Assembly (NCBI GenBank): GCA_021738605.1
Contig: JAIPBY010000062.1
Coordinates: 1 to 11,978, forward strand
From: Chitinophagaceae bacterium
Lineage (GTDB): Bacteria; Bacteroidota; Bacteroidia; Chitinophagales; Chitinophagaceae
Direction of reading: 5' to 3'
DNA length: 11,978 bases
Part shown: piece by piece, positions 1 through 5,920 of the stretch
Layout: every line of letters starts with the position of its first letter
Numbering within the stretch: position 1 is the stretch's first letter
Made by a program: the position numbers and the translations under genes
Notes under the pieces: model-generated
Told to the model about the DNA's origin: nothing
The model's database searches: none
The model's input: only the letters and a program-made list of their open reading frames with translations

Positions 1-1474
1 CGGTAAGTTGTGCCCCACCTCCCGGTGGAATATACCTCCATTGTTCATTGACATTGTTGCTGACAGTCGGATCAACAAAATATCCTGCAGCGTTGATCGC
101 AGCATTCCTGACAAGGAACAGGGTATATTTTTGTTTGATATTGGAAATCTGGAATTTAAGATCCAGGTTCAGGAGGTTGGTCATGATAGAATAGTCTGGG
201 TTCAAATAGGCCTTCCCATAAACACTGCTGAACACGTTTGCCTGTTGCACCTTGTTGGTGCCATAAAAAATTCCATTGCTGAGTATTTTTCTGTCTGTCA
301 CATCTGCTGTAGCATTGAACCTTGCTTCTTCACCCACGGAGTTGAAGGTGGAAGAAAACTTGGAAGGCCATACGCTTGTCCTCCACATATGGGCATTGAT
401 AAAATCATACAAGACATTGATGGGAAGTGCATCGACTGATGGATAGAACTCAAGCAATACATCTTTGATGTATTTTGTCAGCACATCATTTTCAGGAACA
501 AAAATGGAATATCCATCTGATTGCGCATCATTGTCCTGCAACTTCAGAAAATTCTCATTGTTGAGGGAGAATGCCAGATTCGAGTTATACACTTTTGTGA
601 ATACATCCTCTGCCTTGCCAGTAACAATCCTGTATTTCTGGGTAACGGTGGGGTTGATCACATATTGAACCATGAACTTATCCAGGAGTTTTTTGAACTC
701 ACTGTATTTAGGATTGTCGCCAATGTATTGATCGATGTTGGGGAGCGAAGTAATCACACGATCAACCACATGGATCACACCATTTTCTGCGGCGATGTCT
801 TTTTCCACTACCTTGGCATCAGCTACATTGAATCCTGCATAGGTAGCCTTTGGATAAAAGTATTGATAATCAGCTGCTGAGAGTGATTTCCCAGTCATGT
901 AGCCTGCATCAAAAATGGGCAAGTGCTTGTTGTTGTTATCGGCATCAACATAATACAGCAAACTGTTGTTGTTCCTGTTGGACGCTATGGCTTTGATCGC
1001 CTTTCCCTGCAGGTCATTGGTGGCATATACCCCCGTATAGTTTGCCGTCCTTCTTTTGAAGGCAGCATTTTCAATCCACCCAGTATTGCTTTGGTAGTCG
1101 GCAACCCGCTCTTGTTTAAAGGCATTGTAGACCAGGCAATACGTTACGATCTGACGTGCCGCAGTTGAATCCAGCGCGGAAACACCTGCAATACCTTTTT
1201 CAGTGTAGAACACCTTAAAGGCAGAATCATGTGGAGCAAACAATGTCCAGTATCCGGCAGCAGAAAGTGTGGCCTTGTAACCAGCCTTATCAATCAATGC
1301 CAGCATTTGGCTAAACTTTCCCTTTGCCTCAAGTTGCTGATAGATGGGTTTTTCCAAGGTATCTGGGCGTTGGTAGAATGCGTTGAAGTCTTTCTTGCAA
1401 GCAGTGAAACTGATCACAGCTGCAATCAATACAATCATTGATCTCAATGTTTTGCACATATCCTTTGATATCAT
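1..1474 (-). CDS. FAS1 (fasciclin) repeat lipoprotein, C-terminus cut by window edge
   Basis: The frame is open for 491 codons from ATG 1474 to the left edge with no stop, so the C-terminus is missing. Residues 1-26 form a signal peptide ending in a lipobox-like F-T-A-C, with Cys26 followed by KKD, so I infer a lipidated envelope protein, possibly surface exposed. Three FAS1-like units are visible: residues about 46-241 (TLFAPHDSAF near 77-86, NGVIHVVDRVI near 231-241), about 253-409 (SIFVPENDVL near 323-332, a weaker second box NGIFYGTNKV near 399-408), and a third beginning near 427 (YTLFLVRNAAI near 450-460). FAS1 domains generally mediate adhesion or glycan/protein contacts; the ligand here is unknown. 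An in-frame ATG at 1459 is an alternative start; an AAAGGA sequence ends 1-2 nt before it, too close to serve as its ribosome site, so I chose 1474. The gene is divergent from the GH105 gene. Confidence 0.88.
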   Translation of the reverse strand, partial: MISKDMCKTLRSMIVLIAAVISFTACKKDFNAFYQRPDTLEKPIYQQLEAKGKFSQMLALIDKAGYKATLSAAGYWTLFAPHDSAFKVFYTEKGIAGVSALDSTAARQIVTYCLVYNAFKQERVADYQSNTGWIENAAFKRRTANYTGVYATNDLQGKAIKAIASNRNNNSLLYYVDADNNNKHLPIFDAGYMTGKSLSAADYQYFYPKATYAGFNVADAKVVEKDIAAENGVIHVVDRVITSLPNIDQYIGDNPKYSEFKKLLDKFMVQYVINPTVTQKYRIVTGKAEDVFTKVYNSNLAFSLNNENFLKLQDNDAQSDGYSIFVPENDVLTKYIKDVLLEFYPSVDALPINVLYDFINAHMWRTSVWPSKFSSTFNSVGEEARFNATADVTDRKILSNGIFYGTNKVQQANVFSSVYGKAYLNPDYSIMTNLLNLDLKFQISNIKQKYTLFLVRNAAINAAGYFVDPTVSNNVNEQWRYIPPGGGAQLT

Positions 1475-1565
1475 TTGGTGAATGCTTTGGATGAAAGTTG
1501 AATGAAACGTGTAAGACTGCTTATGCCAGCAAATACAGGGAGATTGTACCTTTTCAGGTGATTGG

Positions 1566-1589
1566 TATTGGGCATAAATTTTCCCAATA
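1566..1589. repeat. 7-bp inverted repeat (TATTGGG / CCCAATA)
   Basis: Perfect arms at 1566-1572 and 1583-1589 surround a 10-nt AT-rich loop. It lies about 90 bp upstream of the FAS1 start. It could be a protein-binding operator or a small hairpin; no T-run follows that would suggest a terminator. Confidence 0.45.
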
Positions 1590-1621
1590 AAAGGGGTATG
1601 TTTTTTCTCACGGCAGTTTTT

Positions 1622-1706
1622 ATTTAACATCGAATGGTGTTTTACACTCCCCATCTGGCAAAATGGGGGTATAACACCAGATTCTTTAACAAATCTGGTG
1701 TTAAAT
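1622..1706. repeat. 85-bp block of nested, mutually exclusive inverted repeats
   Basis: Three pairings are visible. Outer arms ATTTAACA (1622-1629) and TGTTAAAT (1699-1706) are perfect 8-bp complements. An inner hairpin pairs 1636-1654 with 1663-1678: 6 bp, a T/T mismatch, 3 bp, a 3-nt bulge, then CCCCAT with ATGGGG around an 8-nt loop. A third hairpin pairs TAACACCAGATT (1672-1683) with AATCTGGTGTTA (1692-1703), a perfect 12-bp stem with an 8-nt loop. The third cannot coexist with the other two because it uses 1672-1678 and 1699-1703. It could be a leader RNA switch, a small palindromic repeat element, or a regulator site; its function is unknown. Confidence 0.6.
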
Positions 1707-1834
1707 TTAGCTTAAAGCGCCGTCACTTGGAAAAACACTGGCAATTATTTACGCAATCGTTGCCGGAAACAATTGAGGGGGAATTTGAGTCTGCTGTGTT
1801 GACTATGTTTATCTTGCATAAACAACCAATGCAG

Positions 1835-2962
1835 ATGAAAAAAACTTTCGCCCTTTTCACATTAGCACTGATCTCAATGGTGGTTGCGGCCCAGGAGCTA
1901 CCCAGCAAAAAAGACATCAAAAAGACACTCCGGCTGACCAACCAATATTTCATGGACAAATGGCCAGATGCAGGAAAATCAATTTTCACCAACATTGAAC
2001 GACCCAGCAATATCTGGACCAGGTCTGTCTATTATGAAGGATTGGTAGCCCTGTATGCCGCCGACAAAAAAAAGGCCTACAAAGAGTACATGCTGCAATG
2101 GGGTGAGAAACACAAATGGAATCTTCGGGCTGGCACCAATACCAGGAATGCAGACAACCAATGTTGCGGACAAGTCTATATCGACCTTTATTTGATGGAT
2201 GGAAAAAAGCATCCCGAGCGCATCACCGCCATCAAGGCCAGCATAGACAACATGAAGCAGTCATCTAAAATAGATGACTGGAATTGGATTGATGCCCTAC
2301 AGATGGCGATGCCAGTTTTTGTAAAACTCGGCAACCTCTATCAGGACACAAGCTATTTTAACAGGATGTACGAGATGTATGCCTTCACTAAAAACAAACA
2401 TGGAGGCAATGGGCTGTACAACAGCAAAGAGCATTTGTGGTGGCGTGACAAGGACTTTGTTCCACCCTACAAAGAACCCAATAGAGAAGATTGTTATTGG
2501 AGCAGGGGCAATGGCTGGGTAGTTGCTGCCCTGGCCAGAACACTGGATGAGTTGCCTAAGACTGACCCTCATTATGCCGAATATCTCGAGGATTTCAAAA
2601 ACATGTGTGCCGCATTGCTTCCGCTGCAAAGGCCCGATGGTTACTGGAATGTGAGCCTCAACGACCCCAACCATTTTGGGGGGAAAGAAGTCTCAGGCAC
2701 TTCTCTTTTCATTTATGGGTTTGCCTGGGGAATCAACAAGGGCATATTGGATAAAGCAGCCTACTCCCCTTCCATCATCAAATCCTGGAATGCCATGACT
2801 GCTGAGGTTGTGCATCCCAATGGCAAACTGGGATATGTGCAGGGAACCGGAAAAGAACCCAAGGACGGACAACCCGTAGGGTATGATAAAACTCCAGATT
2901 TCGAAGACTATGGTCTTGGATGCTTTCTGTTGGCAGGCACACAAATCCTTGAGCTGAAATGA
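1835..2962 (+). CDS. GH105/GH88-type unsaturated glucuronyl or rhamnogalacturonyl hydrolase, secreted
   Basis: The 375-aa product resembles YteR/YesR enzymes, which remove the unsaturated uronic acid left at the end of oligosaccharides by polysaccharide lyases, by vinyl-ether hydration. Residues 1-19 are a Sec signal peptide (MKKTF start, hydrophobic core, probable cut after VAA and before QE), so it acts in the periplasm or outside. Family landmarks are WNWIDALQMAMP with the likely catalytic Asp153, the SRGNGW motif at 223-228, and the DGYW...SGTSLF region in the C-terminal half, consistent with an (alpha/alpha)6 barrel. Length is normal. I chose ATG 1835 because the signal peptide begins there; ATG 1829 and ATG 1634 are in frame upstream but less credible. 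The next gene overlaps the stop by 4 nt (ATGA), implying co-expression. The exact substrate (pectic or another uronate glycan) cannot be read from the sequence. Confidence 0.88.
   Translation: MKKTFALFTLALISMVVAAQELPSKKDIKKTLRLTNQYFMDKWPDAGKSIFTNIERPSNIWTRSVYYEGLVALYAADKKKAYKEYMLQWGEKHKWNLRAGTNTRNADNQCCGQVYIDLYLMDGKKHPERITAIKASIDNMKQSSKIDDWNWIDALQMAMPVFVKLGNLYQDTSYFNRMYEMYAFTKNKHGGNGLYNSKEHLWWRDKDFVPPYKEPNREDCYWSRGNGWVVAALARTLDELPKTDPHYAEYLEDFKNMCAALLPLQRPDGYWNVSLNDPNHFGGKEVSGTSLFIYGFAWGINKGILDKAAYSPSIIKSWNAMTAEVVHPNGKLGYVQGTGKEPKDGQPVGYDKTPDFEDYGLGCFLLAGTQILELK
2258..2280. repeat. 10-bp perfect hairpin inside the GH105 coding sequence
   Basis: CAGTCATCTA (2258-2267) and TAGATGACTG (2271-2280) are perfect complements around an AAA loop. 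The block encodes an ordinary stretch (QSSKIDDW) immediately before the catalytic WNWID region. It may be chance or a local mRNA hairpin. Confidence 0.5.
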
Positions 2963-3609
2963 TGAACGAGTTCAAGGCTTTTCTGTTTGACCTCAACGGT
3001 ACAATGATCGATGACATGGATTACCATGTCCGCAGCTGGCACAGGATCCTGAACAGCCTTGGGGCTGGAATCACCAAAGAACAGACACAAGCAGAATGTT
3101 ACGGTAAAAATCATGAGCTTATTGAACGTATTTTCCCGGGGAGATTTAGCGGAGAGGAAAAGGACAGGATGAGTGTTGAGAAGGAAAAACAATACCAGGA
3201 GGAATACAGGCCTTCATTGGCATTGATACCCGGATTGATGGAGTTTCTTATTGAAGCAAAAAAGAACAATATCAAGATGGCCATCGGTTCTGCAGCCATC
3301 ATGTTCAATATTGATTTCGTATTGGACGGATTGGATATTCGCCACTATTTTGATGTGATTGTAAGCGCTGATGATGTTTCAAGGAGCAAGCCTGACCCTG
3401 AAACCTATCTCAAATGCGCATCACTACTGGGTATCGATCCGCAGGACTGCCTGGTTTTTGAAGATGTTCCTAAAGGAGTGGAATCTGCATACAATGCTGG
3501 CATGAAAGCCATGGTGCTGACTACCATGCATGTGCAACATGAATTTCAGCAGTTTGACAATATACTGGGATTTCATGATGACTACACTAGAGTGGCTTTG
3601 AAACAATAG
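2959..3609 (+). CDS. HAD-superfamily hydrolase, beta-phosphoglucomutase-like
   Basis: The 216-aa cytoplasmic protein carries all HAD motifs in order: motif I DLNGT with nucleophile Asp11, motif II Ser111 in AIGSAA, motif III Lys144 in SRSKPDPETY, and motif IV Glu168-Asp169 in VFEDVPKG. The helical cap starts after DDMDYHVRSWH (19-28), which resembles the cap entrance of beta-phosphoglucomutases and small sugar-phosphate phosphatases. The oddity is Asn13: the second acidic residue of the usual DxD, which acts as general acid/base in those enzymes, is Asn here. ATG 2959 overlaps the GH105 stop by 4 nt, so the pair is probably translationally coupled, which favours a sugar-phosphate substrate. 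ATG 2962 is an equally possible start. It ends tail to tail with ribH across 41 bp without a clear terminator. It could also be a nucleotide or riboflavin-pathway phosphatase; the sequence alone does not decide. Confidence 0.85.
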   Translation: MMNEFKAFLFDLNGTMIDDMDYHVRSWHRILNSLGAGITKEQTQAECYGKNHELIERIFPGRFSGEEKDRMSVEKEKQYQEEYRPSLALIPGLMEFLIEAKKNNIKMAIGSAAIMFNIDFVLDGLDIRHYFDVIVSADDVSRSKPDPETYLKCASLLGIDPQDCLVFEDVPKGVESAYNAGMKAMVLTTMHVQHEFQQFDNILGFHDDYTRVALKQ

Positions 3610-3650
3610 CCTATACCCAACAATTTGCTTTCTATAGAATATCCCGGAAT

Positions 3651-4082
3651 TTAAAACCAGGAAAGATCTTTAAATGCCTTGATCATGAACAAAGCCGACT
3701 CAGCAAAAGATTTCCCTTTGTTCATCTTGTCTGGAGCAGCCCTTTCGTAGGCCAACAATTCATTTTGGGTGGTGAGAATCCCGAATATGATGGGTGTGAT
3801 GCGTGTTACTTGCATTGCAGACAGATGACTGATTCCATTGGTCACATACTGGCATACATACTCGTAATGATCTGTATCTCCTTTGATGATGGCCCCAATC
3901 ACAATGATGGCTTTATACTTGTACATAGCCAATAGCCTGCTTGTGTAGACAACTGTTTCAACAGCACCAGGACATTCAAAAACTGTAAATGGAACATTTT
4001 GTTCCTTGAGGTAATCTGTGCAACCTGCCTCGAGCAGGTCTGTAATTTCACTGTTGAACTGGGCTTTTACAATAGCAATCAT
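3651..4082 (-). CDS. ribH: 6,7-dimethyl-8-ribityllumazine synthase
   Basis: RibH condenses 5-amino-6-ribitylaminouracil with 3,4-dihydroxy-2-butanone 4-phosphate to give lumazine, the penultimate riboflavin step. Recognisable elements are AQFN at 7-10 (family GRFN position), CPGAVE with Glu42, GAIIKGDTDHYEYV with the catalytic His72, FGILTTQN at 100-107, and YERA with the phosphate-binding Arg114, then NKG. The protein is 143 aa, about ten or more residues shorter at the N-terminus than typical RibH (about 154), lacking the first beta-strand segment that packs against the neighbouring subunit. Its ATG directly follows the TAG of ribBA with no gap and in the same reading frame, so it is the last gene of ribE-ribBA-ribH and there is no room for a longer start. 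GAVE replaces the common GAFE. The identification is firm. Confidence 0.93.
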   Translation of the reverse strand: MIAIVKAQFNSEITDLLEAGCTDYLKEQNVPFTVFECPGAVETVVYTSRLLAMYKYKAIIVIGAIIKGDTDHYEYVCQYVTNGISHLSAMQVTRITPIIFGILTTQNELLAYERAAPDKMNKGKSFAESALFMIKAFKDLSWF

Positions 4083-5282
4083 CTATAAAAATTTTAAGCG
4101 ATGTTTTCCTAAGCTGATTTTATCATCCAGGTACTGCTGGTTGTATGGATTGGCTTCAACAGGCAATTGCTTGACAACAAACTGGAATCCTGCATCTTGC
4201 AAAGCGTTTATTTTCGATGGGTTATTGCTGATCAATTCAAAATCACCAATCCCCAGATGCCGCAGCATCCAAATCGCGTCTGTAAAATTCCTGTTGTCCT
4301 TGGGGAAGCCCAGCATTTCATTGGCTTCATAAGTATTGTGTCCTTTTTCTTGCAAGGCATATGCGGCCACTTTGTTGCCAATGCCAATGCCCCGCCCTTC
4401 ATGCCCCCTCAAATAGATGACATAACCATGGCCCTGGGCTGCAATTTCAGCAAGGGATGACATCAGTTGCTGCTGGCAATCACAACGCAAGCTGCCGAAA
4501 ACATCACCCGTCAGGCATTCACTGTGAATCCTTACAAGTGGAACTTTCGGATTGTTTTTCAATGAAACCAACAGGTGTTCTGAACCGGTCAAGGTGTTTT
4601 TCAATACCTCCATCTCAAAATTGGCAAACTTTGTTGGTAAGGTTGATGTTGACACAGAGACGAGATGGTTCTCCGTTTGAATCCTGTAATCGATGATTTG
4701 CTGGATGCTGATGATTTTCAACTGCTTCTCCCTCGCCATCCCCATAAGCTCATTCCTGCGCATCATGTCCCCAGCTGCATCCATCACTTCACAAATGATG
4801 GCAGCTGGTTCATGACCAGTCAGCCTGCACAAATCAACAGCAGCCTCTGTATGACCGCTTCTCACCAAAACGCCACCGTCTTTGGCCACCACAGGAAACA
4901 AATGCCCTGGCTTGATAAAGTCTTCTGGTTTGCTTTGGGGATTGGCAATGTGAAATGCAGTAATGGCGCGCTCTTTGGCAGAAATTCCTGTCGAAATACC
5001 AAAAGCTGCTGCTGCATCAATTGAGTCATAAAATGCAGTATGGAAAGCATCTTTTTTGTTTGAACTCACTGGTGACAAATTCAATCGCTCAGCAGTTTGG
5101 GCATCAATGGCGATACACACCAGGCCCTTGCCTTCTGAAGCACAAAAATTTAATTTAGACTGGTTGGCAGTTCCGGCAGGAAAAATAATATCCGCTTCAT
5201 TTTCTCTTGATTCATCATCCACCACCAGGATTGGATTCCCATTCCTGAATTCAAACAAGGCTTCTTCAATCGCGTCAAACAT
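4083..5282 (-). CDS. ribBA: Bifunctional 3,4-dihydroxy-2-butanone 4-phosphate synthase / GTP cyclohydrolase II
   Basis: This 399-aa fusion performs both entry reactions of riboflavin synthesis. The N-terminal domain (about 1-200) converts ribulose 5-phosphate to dihydroxybutanone phosphate and shows VDDESRENEAD with Arg26, Glu27, Glu29 and Asp31, Cys56 in GLVCI, TGISAKERA at 98-106, and GHTEA with His144. The C-terminal domain (about 205-399) opens GTP and shows the zinc-cysteine set Cys256, Cys267 and Cys269 in SECLTGD...RCDC, followed by YLRGHEGRGIG at 290-300 and the NNPSK loop. NEAD replaces the more usual NEGD, but the acidic residues are intact. Length is typical for the fusion. It starts 1 nt after the ribE stop and ends directly against the ribH start, so it is in the ribE operon. 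Both halves appear functional. Confidence 0.96.
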   Translation of the reverse strand: MFDAIEEALFEFRNGNPILVVDDESRENEADIIFPAGTANQSKLNFCASEGKGLVCIAIDAQTAERLNLSPVSSNKKDAFHTAFYDSIDAAAAFGISTGISAKERAITAFHIANPQSKPEDFIKPGHLFPVVAKDGGVLVRSGHTEAAVDLCRLTGHEPAAIICEVMDAAGDMMRRNELMGMAREKQLKIISIQQIIDYRIQTENHLVSVSTSTLPTKFANFEMEVLKNTLTGSEHLLVSLKNNPKVPLVRIHSECLTGDVFGSLRCDCQQQLMSSLAEIAAQGHGYVIYLRGHEGRGIGIGNKVAAYALQEKGHNTYEANEMLGFPKDNRNFTDAIWMLRHLGIGDFELISNNPSKINALQDAGFQFVVKQLPVEANPYNQQYLDDKISLGKHRLKFL

Positions 5283-5283
5283 A

Positions 5284-5877
5284 TCAATTATCCCTTTTAA
5301 GTAAAAGCTGCTCAGTGTATTTTGCCAGAATATCGAATTCTACATTCACCAAATCATTCTCCTTCAAAAGAGACATGTTGGTTTTTTCAATGGTGATGGG
5401 GATGATGCACAGTTCAATCTGTTGGTCAACAACCTGATTGATGGTCAGGCTCACACCATTGATGGCGACCGATCCTTTGTAAACAACGTATTTGGTAAAT
5501 GGTTCGGGAACAGTAATCGTAAAAAACCATGCCTGATCTCCGGGTATGATTTTGGTTACAACAGCAGTGGTATCAACATGACCCAGCACATAATGCCCTC
5601 CCAGATAACCTGTCGGCTGCATGGGCAACTCAATATTCACTTTGGCGCCCTGGGTATAGTATCGTATGACTGTTTTGTCTATGCTCTCTGGAGAAACATA
5701 AAACCACAAAACCTCCCCTTCCACCTTAAAGACAGACAAACAGGCCCCGTCGATGGCAACACTGTCGCCCAGTTGGACCTTTGGCGCAATCAAGGGGGAG
5801 GCAACCTGCAAAATCCATCCATTCTCTTCCCTGTTGATTGCTTGAATAAAAGCGCTGGCCACGATTCCGGTAAACAT
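5284..5877 (-). CDS. ribE: Riboflavin synthase, alpha subunit
   Basis: The enzyme dismutates two lumazine molecules to riboflavin and the pyrimidine precursor. It is 197 aa with the diagnostic MFTGIV N-terminus and the two tandem lumazine-binding barrels of the family: the first has GDSVAIDGACLSV at 37-49, and the second starts near GGHYVLGHVD (93-102) and has KGSVAINGVSLTIN at 134-147. This duplicated arrangement separates riboflavin synthase from single-domain relatives. It is the first gene of the minus-strand rib operon; ribBA begins 1 nt after its stop. A TATCTTTG -7 box lies 28 nt upstream of its start in the spacer shared with divergent ribD. No FMN riboswitch fits in the 43-bp leader, so this operon is probably not controlled that way. 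Confidence 0.95.
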   Translation of the reverse strand: MFTGIVASAFIQAINREENGWILQVASPLIAPKVQLGDSVAIDGACLSVFKVEGEVLWFYVSPESIDKTVIRYYTQGAKVNIELPMQPTGYLGGHYVLGHVDTTAVVTKIIPGDQAWFFTITVPEPFTKYVVYKGSVAINGVSLTINQVVDQQIELCIIPITIEKTNMSLLKENDLVNVEFDILAKYTEQLLLKRDN

Positions 5878-5892
5878 ATGGTCTTTTGTAGG

Positions 5893-5900
5893 TAAATTTG
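5893..5900 (+). promoter_or_regulatory. Putative ribD -7 promoter box
   Basis: TAAATTTG matches the Bacteroidota -7 consensus TAnnTTTG exactly and ends 20 nt before the ribD ATG, a plausible distance for a short leader. I see no clear TTTG at the -33 position, which would fall inside the ribE start region. Confidence 0.5.
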
Positions 5901-5905
5901 AGGGG

Positions 5906-5913
5906 CAAAGATA
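5906..5913 (-). promoter_or_regulatory. Putative ribE operon -7 promoter box
   Basis: Read on the minus strand this is TATCTTTG, an exact match to TAnnTTTG, with 28 nt between the box and the ribE ATG. It lies 5 bp from the opposing ribD box, so the two promoters overlap. The same octamer occurs upstream of nadC. The -33 element would lie inside the ribD coding start and is weak. Confidence 0.5.
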
Positions 5914-5920
5914 ATCCTAA

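Larger units (their letters stand above)
1475..1834. other. Divergent intergenic spacer with inverted repeats
   Basis: This 360-bp spacer separates the FAS1 lipoprotein gene from the GH105 gene and should hold both promoters. It contains a 7-bp inverted repeat at 1566-1589 and a nested palindromic block at 1622-1706, both listed separately. A weak plus-strand promoter candidate is TTTG at 1784-1787 followed after 16 nt by TATGTTTA at 1804-1811, which departs from the TTTG-N19-TAnnTTTG Bacteroidota pattern in spacing and in the last base. A plus-strand frame is open from ATG 1634 in phase with GH105, but the extra 67 residues look like translated spacer and would bury the signal peptide. Confidence 0.6.

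Noticed and set aside
8..1441. Several plus-strand open frames of 60-140 codons
   Set aside because: They are antisense to the FAS1 lipoprotein frame, which is continuous, has FAS1 boxes and a signal peptide; the plus-strand frames have no recognisable domains.
1672..1703. Rho-independent terminator at the 12-bp hairpin
   Set aside because: No gene ends upstream on either strand within reach and no T-run follows the stem.
1634..1834. A 67-residue N-terminal extension of the GH105 protein in frame from ATG 1634
   Set aside because: It would bury a clear signal peptide that starts at 1835, has no family similarity, and is translated from the palindromic spacer.
3610..3650. Bidirectional terminator between the HAD gene and ribH
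   Set aside because: There is only a short TTCTATAGAA palindrome and no GC-rich stem with flanking T-runs.
5878..5920. FMN riboswitch upstream of the riboflavin genes
   Set aside because: The spacer is only 43 bp and shows none of the conserved RFN helices.
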